From Acidimicrobiales bacterium (GTDB taxonomy: Bacteria > Actinomycetota > Acidimicrobiia > Acidimicrobiales > Iamiaceae), in assembly GCA_035630295.1 (NCBI GenBank), contig DASQKY010000003.1, positions 1 to 64,000 of the forward strand: a stretch of DNA of 64,000 nt. Direction: 5' to 3'. The notes under the pieces were generated by a model, which saw nothing but the letters and a program-made list of their open reading frames with translations, did no database searches and was not told the DNA's origin. The position numbers and the translations under genes were made by a program. Positions 25,671 through 35,084 of this stretch are shown in pieces (positions within the stretch are counted from its first letter, which is position 1; every line of letters begins with the position of its first letter).

Positions 25671-26258
25671 GTGAAGATCGACCACCTGGTCCGCGGAGCC
25701 AAGGACGCCTCGGGGCTCCCCGTGCGGAGCTTGGCTGCCGCGGCTGGGGTCGCGGGGTCGACCATCACTCGCATTCAGGCCGGCGAGGTGGACCCATCCA
25801 TCGGCACGCTGGCCCGGATCGTTGACGCGGCCGGCTACGAGCTGCGGATCGAGGCCATCCGTCGTGGTGCCGCGCCGCGCCCCTCCCTGGCCGACACGGC
25901 TGACGCCTGGGCGAACCGCAAGGGCCGGCTCCGGCTGGACTGGACCCGTTGGCGACTCCTGCTCGACCAGCTGGCGCTCCACCCGAAGCTGGTCCCCGAG
26001 GCGATCTATCGGACGCCTTGGCCAACCGGCGAACCGGTCGTCGACGCCCTCCTGGCCGCCGTGGCCGAGAAGCTGGCCGATGACGCCGGGCTGCCCCGTC
26101 CGGCGTGGACCGAGGCGGTCCCGAGCCTCGATGAGCCGTTCCGGCCCCCGACCGCTCGCGCCGCGCCCGGCCGTGGTGTTCCCGCACAGCTGGCGGCCAG
26201 GGGGTTGATGATCGACGTTGAGAGCCTGTGGCGAGATCGAGGGAGCATCGGTGTCTGA
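25671..26258 (+). CDS. XRE-type helix-turn-helix protein, toxin-antitoxin-like partner
   Basis: 195 residues from GTG 25671 (GTG 25632 is an alternative). HTH near the N-terminus: VRSLAAAAGVAGSTITRIQAGEVDPSIGTLARIVDAAGYELRIE. The C-terminal part (~70-190) contains DWTRWRLLLDQLALHPKLVPEAIYRTPWPTGEPVVDALLAAVAEKLA. The stop overlaps the GTG of a DUF6036-like nucleotidyltransferase gene by 8 nt, an arrangement seen for HTH/nucleotidyltransferase pairs classed as toxin-antitoxin-like. Bases 25571-25670 ahead of it contain a TATGCT box 7 nt before the GTG, compatible with leaderless transcription. GC is visibly lower than in flanking genes, which fits acquisition. Confidence 0.75.
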   Translation: MKIDHLVRGAKDASGLPVRSLAAAAGVAGSTITRIQAGEVDPSIGTLARIVDAAGYELRIEAIRRGAAPRPSLADTADAWANRKGRLRLDWTRWRLLLDQLALHPKLVPEAIYRTPWPTGEPVVDALLAAVAEKLADDAGLPRPAWTEAVPSLDEPFRPPTARAAPGRGVPAQLAARGLMIDVESLWRDRGSIGV

Positions 26259-27075
26259 CCAGCCGCTCGACGCCACGATGATCAGGGGGTACATCAGGGA
26301 GGTCGCCGACGAACTTCCAGGCGCCGGCCCACCGCGGACCCTGATCGTGGTCGGCGGCGCGCTGTTGGCGCTCATGGGGTTACGTGGTGCCACCCGGGAC
26401 GTCGACAGCATCGAGCGACTCGATGATGACCTCGAGGCGGCGGTCGCTCGCGTCGGCCGCCGCCATGACCTGGCGCGCCGGTGGCTCAACGACGCGGCAG
26501 CTGGCTTCCGGCCGGCCACCTTCCAACCAGACGAGTGTGAGGTGCTGCTGGAGCACCCAGCCCTCCGGGTGCTCGGAGCGCCGCCGAACCAGATCTTCCT
26601 CATGAAGCCCAACGCCGCACGAGCAACGGACACCGACGATCTGGAAGCGATCTGGCCCCTGTGCTCGTACGCGTCGCCCGAGGCCGCGGTCGACTGGCCT
26701 GCGCCGGCAACGTGGACCCCGCCATCGCCAACACCTCGTGCAGCGGGGTGCCCCAGGAGCGCCTGGAGTTCTCCACCATCTTCGGGGCCGTCGACGGGCG
26801 GGCCACCGCCGCGGTGCCGGTGGAGGAGGAGGCCGGCTCCAGCGGCCGGACCCCCGTGGCCGACAGCGCCGGGACCGGGCCCTACGCCGACTGGCGCCCC
26901 CGCCGCGAGTACGAGATGGCGGCCAAGGTGGTCTGGCGGGGCCAGGTCTACGAGGCCAAGTGGTGGAACGTGGGCGCCCAGCCCGACGCGCCGGTGGAGG
27001 ACGAGTGGGACGCGCCGTGGCGCATCGTCGGGCCCGTGCTCCCCACCGACCGCCCGGTGGAAGCCACCCTGGTGA
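26251..27075 (+). CDS. DUF6036-like nucleotidyltransferase, C-terminus replaced by out-of-frame foreign sequence
   Basis: The first ~150 residues resemble nucleotidyltransferases of AbiEii/DUF6036 type: RTLIVVGGALLALMGLRGATRDVDSI gives the G-G...D-x-D signature, then ALRVLGAPPNQIFLMKPNAARATDTDDLEAIWPLC. These enzymes pair with HTH antitoxins. After about nt 26697 homology stops: the remaining ~125 residues are an out-of-frame read of a chitinase-like gene, low complexity, ending at 27075. The natural family C-terminus (about 20-25 more residues after the AAV segment) is therefore missing. Whether the chimera is active is unknown. GTG 26251 overlaps the HTH stop. Confidence 0.6.
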   Translation: MSDQPLDATMIRGYIREVADELPGAGPPRTLIVVGGALLALMGLRGATRDVDSIERLDDDLEAAVARVGRRHDLARRWLNDAAAGFRPATFQPDECEVLLEHPALRVLGAPPNQIFLMKPNAARATDTDDLEAIWPLCSYASPEAAVDWPAPATWTPPSPTPRAAGCPRSAWSSPPSSGPSTGGPPPRCRWRRRPAPAAGPPWPTAPGPGPTPTGAPAASTRWRPRWSGGARSTRPSGGTWAPSPTRRWRTSGTRRGASSGPCSPPTARWKPPW

Positions 27076-27400
27076 AGCTGCCCGACGGGACCTTCCCCAC
27101 GTGGACGTCGCGGGGCACCTACGAGGCCGGTGACCGGGTCCTGCACCGGGGCGTGGCCTACCGGGCCAAGTGGTGGACCCAGGGCGACGACCCCACTGCG
27201 GACGTGGACAACACGTGGCAGAGCTCGTGGGAGCCCCTGCCGGCCTCGGCCGTCCCCCCGCCCCGGGAGGGTGCCGTCGAGGAGCCCGACCGTGAGGGGT
27301 CCGAGGTGCCGGTGCCGGCCGACGAGGTGGCGGCCCCGGCGGGTGCCGGGCTGACACCGTCCCCGGCGCCCGCTCCGGCGGGCGCCGCGACGCGGTGCTC
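26700..27400 (+). pseudogene. 3' remnant of a chitinase-like gene with two chitin-binding modules
   Basis: Reading frame starting at TGC 26700 (frame +1 relative to the nucleotidyltransferase). CAGNVDPAIANTSCSGV resembles the very end of a GH18 chitinase catalytic domain. Two CBM5/12-type modules follow, each with an aromatic AKWW core: YEAKWWNVGAQP near nt 26950 and YRAKWWTQGDDP near nt 27160, then a Pro/Glu linker. No start codon, no catalytic domain and no signal peptide precede it; the 5' part was lost where the HTH/nucleotidyltransferase module joins. The natural 3' end is unclear: the frame stays open to 27737 but becomes nonsense-like after ~27400. Confidence 0.65.
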
Positions 27401-27490
27401 CGGGCCGTGGCGCGCAGATCCGGCAAGGTCTGGTGCGGTAGACGGGACGGGTCACAGAACGTTGGACCACAAACAAAAGCGGAACCCATC

Positions 27491-27664
27491 ATGTGGATCA
27501 GGCGACGAGCTCACCGGGCCCCCGACCGGGGTGCGCGGCGTAGGCGGAGAGAGTCGAGCGGCATCGCCGCGGTGCTCATCGTGGGGGCGCAGATCGCCCG
27601 CGGCTTCGGTGGGCCACCCACCCCGGGCCCGGCCCCCGGCCGGTCCCGGCTCCTCGGCCGGTAG
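27491..27664 (+). CDS. Possible small membrane-associated protein (57 residues)
   Basis: ATG at 27491 in a locally AT-richer stretch. MWIRRRAHRAPDRGARRRRRE is strongly basic, then GIAAVLIVGAQIARGF is a short hydrophobic segment, then a Pro/Gly tail. No convincing ribosome binding site. It may be a fragment belonging to the decayed chitinase region. Apart from this, 27400-27746 shows no other coding signal. Confidence 0.22.
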   Translation: MWIRRRAHRAPDRGARRRRRESSGIAAVLIVGAQIARGFGGPPTPGPAPGRSRLLGR

Positions 27665-27746
27665 GGCCGACCTCCCGTCCCGGGCTCGGCCCCGGGAGCC
27701 CGCCGGCTTTCGAGCCCGGGCCGCGCACCGACCATGATGGGCGGCC

Positions 27747-29366
27747 GTGGGCGACGTGGAGACGACCGGGGCGGGCCAGGCCGAGCCGGCGGGACCGCCG
27801 GCCCGCCTGAGCGTCCTGCGGGAGCCCATGTGGGTGCTCGGCTTCGTGATGCTCATGGACGAGATCGACAAGAACATCATCCGGGGCCTCATCTACCCCC
27901 TGCAGCGCGAGTTCGGGGTCGGTGACTTCGGCATCGGCCTGCTGATCTCCCTGGGACTGCTGTTCAACGGCCTGGTCACCGTGCCCGCCGGCTACCTGGC
28001 CGACCGGTGGCACCGGACCCGCTCCATCGGCCAGACCGTGGTGGGCTGGTCGGTCCTCTCCGGGGCCGGCGCCCTCTCCCTCAACTTCGGGATGCTGGTG
28101 GCCCTGCGTTCGGCCCTGGGCTTCGGCCAGGCCGTCACCGAGCCCTCGGCGGCCAGCCTCATCGGCGACCACTACCCGGTCGAGAAGCGGGGCCGGGCCT
28201 TCTCCATCCAGCAGGTCATGCTGCTGCTGGGCACCGGGCTGGGCGTCCTGCTGGGCGGCATCCTGGGCGAGACGGTGGGGTGGCGCTGGGCCCTGGTGGT
28301 GGTGGCCCTGCCCGGCCTGCTGGTCGCCCTGCTGGTGTTCCGGATGCGGGAGCCCAAGCGGGGCACCGCCGACCGCCTGGGCCTGGGCGAGGGCGACCTG
28401 GCCATCGAGCACGCCGAGGAGCACGTCGACCTGTTCGAGAACGGCTTCTGGGCCTTCTGCAAGGACATGGTCTCGGGCCTGCGGGCCGACATGCGGACCA
28501 TCATGGACATCCGCACCATGCGCTACTCCCTGGTCGGGGTGGCGGCCCTGCTGTTCACCGTCACCGCCATCGCCGTGTGGCTGCCGCAGTACTACATCCG
28601 CCACATGGGCGTGGCCCCGGGGGCCGGTGAGGTGTGGTTCGGGGCCCTGGCCATCGTGGGCGGCGTCCCCGGCGTGCTCCTGGGCGGCCGGGTGGCCGAC
28701 CGCTACGCCACCAAGATCAAGGGCGGCCGCCTGGCCCTGCCGGCCATCTTCCTGTTCATCGGCACCGGCCTGTTCACCGCCTCCTACGCCCTGGAGACCA
28801 CCCGGACCGAGATCGTGGCCCCGCCGGCGGTGTGCGCCGAGGTGGCCCAGGTGGCCAACGCCGGGGGCGACCCCGACCCCGAGGACGAGATGGACTGCCG
28901 CGACCACGAGGTCGAGCAGCCCGGCTCCGACCTGGTGGCCTACGGGTCGATCGAACGGCCCGAGTTCACGCCCGGGGTGTTCTTCCCGGCCTACGGCATG
29001 CAGCTCCTGGGGCTGTTCGTGGTGTGCATGGCCATCCCCGGCCTGCGGGCCGGGCTCACCGACGCCCTGCCGGCCCACCTGCGGGGGGCCGGGTTCGGGG
29101 CCTTCAACCTCATCGCCGTGGTCTTCGGCCAGGCCGCGGCGCCGTTCATCGTGTCGTGGCTGTCGGCCAGCTTCGACAGCAACCTGCGCACCGCCTTCCT
29201 GCTGGTGTCCCCGCTGTCGTTCATCGGGGCCGCGGTGCTGTTCCGGGCCCGGCGCTTCCTGGACGAGGACATGAACAAGATCATGATGGCGGTGCTGACC
29301 GCCATGCAGGAGGAGCGGGAGCGCCTCACCGCGTCCCACGAGCCCGACGCCGACCCCGCCCCCTGA
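27747..29366 (+). CDS. MFS transporter
   Basis: 539-residue major facilitator superfamily permease of about 12 membrane segments. The loop 2-3 signature GYLADRWHRTRSIG, the R in ALRSALGFGQAVTEPS (TM4), and the loop 8-9 repeat GGRVADRYATKI are present. The N-terminal DKNIIRGLIYPLQREFGVGDFGIGLLISL resembles spinster-like/organic-anion MFS proteins. An unusual ~70-residue acidic extracytoplasmic insertion near residues 350-410 contains two Cys (VCAEVAQ, EMDCRD). Substrate unknown. GTG at 27747. Confidence 0.88.
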   Translation: MGDVETTGAGQAEPAGPPARLSVLREPMWVLGFVMLMDEIDKNIIRGLIYPLQREFGVGDFGIGLLISLGLLFNGLVTVPAGYLADRWHRTRSIGQTVVGWSVLSGAGALSLNFGMLVALRSALGFGQAVTEPSAASLIGDHYPVEKRGRAFSIQQVMLLLGTGLGVLLGGILGETVGWRWALVVVALPGLLVALLVFRMREPKRGTADRLGLGEGDLAIEHAEEHVDLFENGFWAFCKDMVSGLRADMRTIMDIRTMRYSLVGVAALLFTVTAIAVWLPQYYIRHMGVAPGAGEVWFGALAIVGGVPGVLLGGRVADRYATKIKGGRLALPAIFLFIGTGLFTASYALETTRTEIVAPPAVCAEVAQVANAGGDPDPEDEMDCRDHEVEQPGSDLVAYGSIERPEFTPGVFFPAYGMQLLGLFVVCMAIPGLRAGLTDALPAHLRGAGFGAFNLIAVVFGQAAAPFIVSWLSASFDSNLRTAFLLVSPLSFIGAAVLFRARRFLDEDMNKIMMAVLTAMQEERERLTASHEPDADPAP

Positions 29367-29459
29367 CCGTCCGGGCCCCGCCGACCACCCTCCGGGCCCC
29401 CGATCGGCGCCACCAGGCATCCACCGGGCTGTCACACCCCCTCCGTACTCTCGTTCGCC

Positions 29460-30686
29460 ATGAGGGTCCTGCACACCTCCGACTGGCACCTGGGCCGGGT
29501 CTTCCACGGCGCGCCGCTGCTGGGCGACCAGCGCCGGGCCCTCACCCGGGTGGTCGACATCGCCCGGGCCGCCGCCGTCGACGTGGTGGTGGTGGCCGGC
29601 GACGTGTACGACCGGGCCATCCCCCCGGCCGACGCCGTCGACCTGTTGGGCGACGTGCTGGGCGAGCTGCGGGCCACCGGGGCCGTGGTGGTGGCCATCA
29701 CCGGCAACCACGACTCGCCCAACCGGGTGGGGGCGCTCGATCCGCTGCTCCGGGCCGGGGGCGTGACCCTGCGCGGCCGGTTCGACCCGGCCGCCCCGGT
29801 GGTGGTCCCGGCCACCGACGGCGGTCCTGACCTGGTGGTGCACCCGGTGCCCTACCAGGAGCCCCTGGCCGCCGGGGCCGAGCAGGGGGCCGCCCCTCCG
29901 GGCCGCCGCACCACCCAGCACGACGTGATGGCCTGGGCCCTCGACGCGGTGCGGGCCGACCTGGCCGCCCGGGGCCCGGTGCGGTCGGTGGTGGTGGCCC
30001 ACGCCTTCGTGGCCGGTGCCGCCCCGTCCGACAGCGAGCGGGAGCTGAGCGTGGGCGGGGTCGATCGGGTGCCGCTCGACGTGTTCGACGGCATCACCTA
30101 CACCGCTCTCGGCCACCTGCACCGCCCCCAGGCCCCGGCCGAGGGCCTGGCCTACTCGGGCTCGCTGCTGCCCTACTCGTTCTCCGAGACCCAGCCCTCG
30201 TCGGTCCGCCTGGTCGACCTGGCCCCCGACGGCACCGTCGCGGGCGAGGTCGTGCCCCTGGGGGTGGAGCGGCCCGTCGTCACCCTGGAGGGCCGGTTGG
30301 AGGCCCTGCTGGCCGACCCGGCCCACCGGGCCGCCGAGGGGGCGTGGGTGCGGGCCCGCCTCACCGACGAGGTCCTGCCCCGCCACGCCATGGACCGCCT
30401 GCGCGACCGCTTCCCCCACGCCGTGGTGCTGGAGCACCGGGCCCCGGCCGCGGGGGCCGGGCCGGCCGACATCCGCCACCGGGCCGACGAGGTCACCGAC
30501 CTCGACCTGGCCCTGGCCTTCCTGGGCCAGCAGCTGGGTCGGCCGGCGGCCGACGACGAGGCCGCCCTCCTGGCCGCCGCCTTCGCGGCGGTGGCCGCCG
30601 GCCGGCAGGAGCGCCCCCTGGTCCCCGTGGCCGCGGCCGGCGGCGGCCCGGGCGATGGTGTCGGGGCCGCCGGGGCGGTGGCGTGA
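29460..30686 (+). CDS. sbcD: DNA repair exonuclease SbcD (Mre11 homologue)
   Basis: Mn-dependent nuclease of the SbcCD complex, which processes hairpins and protein-blocked DNA ends. 408 residues. Metallophosphoesterase motifs in order: SDWHLGR (11-), GDVYDR, GNHDS, HAF and GHLHRPQ. A capping domain follows (GEVVPLGVERPV). C-terminal Ala/Gly-rich tail. ATG 29460. The stop overlaps the sbcC GTG. Confidence 0.95.
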   Translation: MRVLHTSDWHLGRVFHGAPLLGDQRRALTRVVDIARAAAVDVVVVAGDVYDRAIPPADAVDLLGDVLGELRATGAVVVAITGNHDSPNRVGALDPLLRAGGVTLRGRFDPAAPVVVPATDGGPDLVVHPVPYQEPLAAGAEQGAAPPGRRTTQHDVMAWALDAVRADLAARGPVRSVVVAHAFVAGAAPSDSERELSVGGVDRVPLDVFDGITYTALGHLHRPQAPAEGLAYSGSLLPYSFSETQPSSVRLVDLAPDGTVAGEVVPLGVERPVVTLEGRLEALLADPAHRAAEGAWVRARLTDEVLPRHAMDRLRDRFPHAVVLEHRAPAAGAGPADIRHRADEVTDLDLALAFLGQQLGRPAADDEAALLAAAFAAVAAGRQERPLVPVAAAGGGPGDGVGAAGAVA

Positions 30687-33600
30687 GGCCGCTGCGCCTG
30701 GAGGTCGAGGCGTTCGGCCCCTTTGCCACGTCGCAGGTCGTCGACTTCGCCGCCCTGGGCGACGCCGGCCTGTTCCTCATCTGGGGCCCCACCGGGGCGG
30801 GCAAGAGCTTTCTGCTCGACGCCCTGTGCTTCGCCCTCTACGGCGAGACGGCGGGCGACCGCCCCGTGCCCCGGCTCCACTCCGACCACGCCCGGGGCGC
30901 CACCCCCCGGGTGGAGCTGCGGTTCCGGCTGGGGGCCGACGAGTGGTGCGTGCGCCGGGAGGCCCCCCGCTGGCGCACCCGGCGGGACGGCACCGCGGCC
31001 CAGGCCGCCACCAAGGCGGTGCTGGAGCGCCGGGCCGGGGGCGGGGTCGACGTGGTGGCCACCAAGGTCACCGACGTGAACCGCCTCCTGGCCGAGCGGA
31101 TCGGCCTGTCGCTGGCCGAGTTCCGCCGGGTGGTGGTCCTGCCCCAGGGCCGCTTCGAGCAGGTGCTGCGGGCCACCTCGGCCGAGCGGGAGGACCTGCT
31201 CAAGTCCCTCTTCGGCACCACGCTGTTCGAGGACGTGGCCCGCCACCTCGACGACGCGGCCCGGGCCGAGGCCCGGGCCATCGGCCAGGCAGAGCACGAG
31301 CAGGACATGCGGCGCCGGACGGCCGTGGCCGAGATGCGGCGCCTGGCCGCCGACCTGGCCCCCTCCGCCGGCCGGCTCGACGGGCTGCTCGGCCCCGAGC
31401 TCACCGACCCGCCGGCCACCGACATCCCGGTCGACCAGCGCGCCCTCGACCGGTGGGCCGCGGCCCTCGACACGGCCTACCGGGCCGTTGCCGCCCAGGC
31501 CGAGGGGGCCGAGGCCGAGGTCGAGGGGGCCCGGGCCGAGGCCGGGCGGGACGCCGACGCCGCAGCGCGCTGGGACGAGCGCGCCGCCCTCAGCGCCCGG
31601 GCCGCCGAGCTGGCCACCCGGGCCCCGGCCCTGGCCGCCTCGCGCCAGCACCTGCGGCGGGCCGAGAGCGCGGCCCGGCTCCGGCCCGTGGTGGCCGCCG
31701 CGGCCCGCACCGCGGCCGAGCGCGACGAGACCGGGCGGGCCGTCGTGGCCGCCGCCGAGCGCCTGGCCGGGGCGTGGGCATCGGTGCCCGTGGCCCTTCC
31801 CGACCCCCTCGACGGCCACCCCCTCGACGGCCCGGAGCTGGCCACGGTGGACGACGCCTGGTTGCGAGCCGCGGCCGAGGCCGTCGTCCGGCGCACCGGC
31901 GAGGTGGGACGGGCCGCGGCCGCCGCGGCCCGGGCCCAGGAAGCCGGCCGGCGGGCCGAGCGGGCCGGGCACGACATGGAGAGCCGCACCGCCCGGGCTG
32001 CCGGGTTCACGGCCCGGGCCGCGGCCACCGAGGCCGAGATCGACCAGGCCCAGCGGGCCGTGGCCGCGGCCGAGGCCGCCTCGGCCCGGGCCGAGGGGCT
32101 GAAGGCCGATGTGTGGCGGCTGGCCCGCTGGTCGGCCGCGGCCCGCCGCCTGCCGGCGGCCGACGAGGCCGTGGCCGAGGTGAAGGACCGGGTCACGGCC
32201 CGGACCGCGGCCGAGGCCGAGGCCCGCCTGGCCTTCGCCACGGCCCGCCAGGCCCAGGTCGAGGGCATGGCCGCCGAGCTGGCCCAGGGGCTGCGCCCCG
32301 GCCAGGCGTGCCCCGTGTGCGGCAGCGCCGAGCATCCGGACCCGACCGCCCCCCGCCCGGGGGCGCCCACCCGGGCCGAGGTCGACCGGGCCGAGCAGGC
32401 CGCCGAGGAGGCCGGCCGCCTGCGGGTGCGGGCCCTCGACGCCCTGCGCCAGGCCGAGGCCGACCGGGCCGACATCCGGGTCGAGGCCGGCGAGGCCGCC
32501 ATCGACCCCGCCGGGGTGGCCGACCGGCTCGACACGACCCGGGCCGAGCTCGACGCGACCCGGGCCGAGGCCGACCTGCTGCCCGAGCACCGGCAGCGGG
32601 TCGAGGACCTGAGGGCCGAGCGGGACGAGGCCCGCCGCCGGGCCGTGGCCGACACCGAGGCCGCGGCCCGGGCCGAGGCCGCGGCGGCCACGGCGGCCGA
32701 GGCGGTGGCCACCGCGGTGGCCGAGGTCGAGGACGTGATGGGGGAGGGGGTCGACGCCGCGGTGGCCGGCCCCGCCTCGGCGGCCCTGGGCGACGTGGGG
32801 ACCGCCCTGGTGGCCCTGGGCGCGGCCCGGGCCGAGGCGGCGCGGGCCGAAGCGGCCGACACCGAGGCCCAGGCCGCTTGCACCGGGGCCCTGGCCGGTG
32901 AGGGGTTGCCCGACGTGGCCGCGGTGGAGGCCGCCGGCCTGTCCGACGACGACATCCGGACCCTGGCCTCGGCCCTGGCCCGGGCCGAGGCGGAGACGAC
33001 CGAGGTGGCGGCGGCGCTGGCCCAGCCCCGCCTGGCCGGCCTGCCCGACGAGCGCCCCGACCCGGCCCCGGCGGCGACCGCCGCCGTCACCGCCGCCGAG
33101 CGGGCCCGGGCCCTGGTCGAGGCCCAGGTCCGCCTGGGGGCGACGGCCGGGCAGGTGGCCGAGGTGGCGGCCGAGCACGCCGAGCACGGCGCCGAGCTGG
33201 CCGTGGCCGTGGCCGAGCACGAGGTGCGGCGCCGGCTGGCCGAGGTGTGCTCGGGGCGCGGGGCCGACCGCGTCTCCCTGCAGCGGTGGGTCCTGGCCTC
33301 CCACTTCGAGACGGTGTGCGCCCGGGCCAACGAGCGCCTCGCCGTCATGACCGACCACCGTTACGCCCTGCGCGTCCACACCGGGTCGAGCCGGGGCGCC
33401 CGGGCCGGCCTCGACCTGCGGGTCCACGACGCCTACAACGGCCAGGAGCGGGAGGTCACGTCCCTGTCGGGGGGCGAGACCTTCCAGGCATCGCTGGCCC
33501 TGGCCCTGGGGCTGGCCGACGTGACCGCCGAGCGAGCCGGTGGCATCCGCCTCGACTCGCTGTTCATCGACGAGGGCTTCGGCACCCTCGACGCCGACGC

Positions 33601-33766
33601 CCTCCAGCTCGCCCTCGACGAGCTGGATCGGCTGCGGGCCGGCGGGCGCATGGTCGGCGTCATCAGCCACGTGCACGGCCTCCGTGAGCGCATCACCTCC
33701 GGCATCGAGGTCCGGCGGGGCCGCGCCGGCTCGCACGTGCAGGTGGGGGCGCCGCCCTCGGCCTAG
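30683..33766 (+). CDS. sbcC: SMC-like ATPase SbcC (Rad50 homologue)
   Basis: ATPase arm of SbcCD. 1027 residues. N-terminal Walker A GPTGAGKSFLLDALCFALYGE, Q-loop VLPQGRFEQVLRA; two long Ala/Glu/Arg-rich coiled-coil arms separated by the zinc hook CPVCGSAEHP near residue 541; then the C-terminal signature TSLSGGETFQASLALALGLAD, Walker B SLFIDEGFGTLD and HVHGLRERI. Length and all motifs are normal. GTG 30683 overlaps the sbcD stop (GTGA). Confidence 0.95.
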   Translation: MRPLRLEVEAFGPFATSQVVDFAALGDAGLFLIWGPTGAGKSFLLDALCFALYGETAGDRPVPRLHSDHARGATPRVELRFRLGADEWCVRREAPRWRTRRDGTAAQAATKAVLERRAGGGVDVVATKVTDVNRLLAERIGLSLAEFRRVVVLPQGRFEQVLRATSAEREDLLKSLFGTTLFEDVARHLDDAARAEARAIGQAEHEQDMRRRTAVAEMRRLAADLAPSAGRLDGLLGPELTDPPATDIPVDQRALDRWAAALDTAYRAVAAQAEGAEAEVEGARAEAGRDADAAARWDERAALSARAAELATRAPALAASRQHLRRAESAARLRPVVAAAARTAAERDETGRAVVAAAERLAGAWASVPVALPDPLDGHPLDGPELATVDDAWLRAAAEAVVRRTGEVGRAAAAAARAQEAGRRAERAGHDMESRTARAAGFTARAAATEAEIDQAQRAVAAAEAASARAEGLKADVWRLARWSAAARRLPAADEAVAEVKDRVTARTAAEAEARLAFATARQAQVEGMAAELAQGLRPGQACPVCGSAEHPDPTAPRPGAPTRAEVDRAEQAAEEAGRLRVRALDALRQAEADRADIRVEAGEAAIDPAGVADRLDTTRAELDATRAEADLLPEHRQRVEDLRAERDEARRRAVADTEAAARAEAAAATAAEAVATAVAEVEDVMGEGVDAAVAGPASAALGDVGTALVALGAARAEAARAEAADTEAQAACTGALAGEGLPDVAAVEAAGLSDDDIRTLASALARAEAETTEVAAALAQPRLAGLPDERPDPAPAATAAVTAAERARALVEAQVRLGATAGQVAEVAAEHAEHGAELAVAVAEHEVRRRLAEVCSGRGADRVSLQRWVLASHFETVCARANERLAVMTDHRYALRVHTGSSRGARAGLDLRVHDAYNGQEREVTSLSGGETFQASLALALGLADVTAERAGGIRLDSLFIDEGFGTLDADALQLALDELDRLRAGGRMVGVISHVHGLRERITSGIEVRRGRAGSHVQVGAPPSA

Positions 33767-33797
33767 GCCGGTCGTGCGGTCGGGTCGTGCCGCCGGG

Positions 33798-35084
33798 TCA
33801 GGTGGCGGCGGTGAGCCGGTAGATCGGCCCCTCCTGGCTGAGGACGTAGACCTCGCCGTCACCGTCGGTGTCGATCGAGGTGACCGAGGTGACGGTGTCG
33901 TCCAGGACCGTGGTCTCGGCCACCTGGCCGTCGGCCAGCCGGAGGGCGGCCAGGCCGGGCTTGCAGAAGTCCCCGAACAGGTAGGCGCCGTCCAGGCCGG
34001 GGACGGCCGTGCCCCGGTACACGGGCCCACCGGTGACCGAGCACCAGCCGTCGCCGTGGCGCATCTCGAAGACGGGGCCCACGGCCTCGCCCCCCCGGAC
34101 CTCACGGCTCTCGTCGTAGACGGCCGACGCCTCGAACCGGCTCCAGCCCAGGTTGGCCCCCAGGACCTCGTCGGCCGGCAGGTGGTCGATCTCCTCCAGC
34201 GCGTCCTGGCCCACATCGGCCACCCACAGGTCGCCGGAGTCGGGGTCGAAGCGGAAGCGCCACGGGTTGCGCAGGCCGGTGACGGCGATCTCGGGCCGCC
34301 CGCCCCCCTCGGCGTAGGGGTTGCCCCGGGGGATGGAGTAGGGGAGGTCGCCGGACGGGGTGGTGGGGTCGATGCGCAGGATCTTGCCCAGCAGGTCGTC
34401 GGGGTCCTGGGCCCGGTCCTCCGGGTCGCCGCCGGCGCCCCCGTCGCCCAGGCCGATCCACAGGTGGCCCTCGTCGTCGACCACCAGCTCCCCGCCGTCG
34501 TGGTTGGCGTAGGGCTGGGCCACCTCCAGCAGGTCGGTGCGGCTGCCGGTGTCGGCCACCTCGCCGTCCATGGCGAAGGCGGCCACCCGGGTCTCGCCGT
34601 CCAGGCCGCTGTGGTGGACGTACAGGGTGTCGCCGTCGGGGGCGAAGGCCAGCCCCAGCAGGCCCCGCTCGCCGCCGCTGAGGGTGACGTCGGTGAGGTC
34701 GAGCGCCGTGGGCCCCTCGGTGAGGGTGTCGCCGTCGGGCACCAGGGTGGCCACCCGGCCCTCCTGCTCGGCCACGTACAGGGTCTCGCTCCCGGGCCGG
34801 GCCACCAGCTTGGTCGGGGCGTCCAGCTCGGCCACCGGGGCCAGGGTGACGGCCACCTCGGCCAGGGGCGGGGCCGGCTCGGCCGGTGCCGAGGTCGAGG
34901 TCGACCCGCTGTCACCGTCGGGGGGCGTCGCCGTGGTCGGGGCCCGGCCCTCGACGGTGCTGCCCGGTCCGGACGGCTCGTCGTCGCCGCAGGCCGCGGC
35001 GCCCACCACCAGCAGGGCGGTGGCGGCCACGACCCCGGCACGTCTCCACCGACGGCCGGGCCGACGCCGGGACCTGGTCACCAC
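33798..35084 (-). CDS. Lipoprotein PQQ-type soluble aldose (glucose/sorbosone) dehydrogenase
   Basis: 428 residues. Signal peptide with lipobox VGAAAC, a Thr/Ser/Pro linker, then a six-bladed beta-propeller of the GSDH family: KLVARPGSETLYVAEQEGRV, GERGLLGLAFAPDGDTLYVHHS, YANHDGGELVVDDEGHLWIGLGDGG, LGKILRIDP, GLRNPWRFRFDPDSGDLWVADVGQ. The catalytic His and the Gly/Arg of the PQQ pocket are at the expected places (NHDGG, GLRNPWRF). Oxidises the C1 of sugars; the electron acceptor is not known. GTG at 35084 overlaps the stop of a short upstream ORF. Converges on sbcC with a 31-nt gap. Confidence 0.88.
   Translation of the reverse strand: MVTRSRRRPGRRWRRAGVVAATALLVVGAAACGDDEPSGPGSTVEGRAPTTATPPDGDSGSTSTSAPAEPAPPLAEVAVTLAPVAELDAPTKLVARPGSETLYVAEQEGRVATLVPDGDTLTEGPTALDLTDVTLSGGERGLLGLAFAPDGDTLYVHHSGLDGETRVAAFAMDGEVADTGSRTDLLEVAQPYANHDGGELVVDDEGHLWIGLGDGGAGGDPEDRAQDPDDLLGKILRIDPTTPSGDLPYSIPRGNPYAEGGGRPEIAVTGLRNPWRFRFDPDSGDLWVADVGQDALEEIDHLPADEVLGANLGWSRFEASAVYDESREVRGGEAVGPVFEMRHGDGWCSVTGGPVYRGTAVPGLDGAYLFGDFCKPGLAALRLADGQVAETTVLDDTVTSVTSIDTDGDGEVYVLSQEGPIYRLTAAT

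Noticed and set aside
26661-27737. Intact 358-residue protein starting at ATG/TTG 26661
   Set aside because: The first 13 residues belong to the nucleotidyltransferase region in another frame, and the rest is a 3' chitinase remnant lacking signal peptide and catalytic domain.
30173-35041. 1622-residue minus-strand open frame across sbcD/sbcC and the sugar dehydrogenase
   Set aside because: Antisense shadow caused by high GC; contains low-complexity Gly/Pro/Arg only, while sbcD and sbcC motifs on the plus strand are complete.
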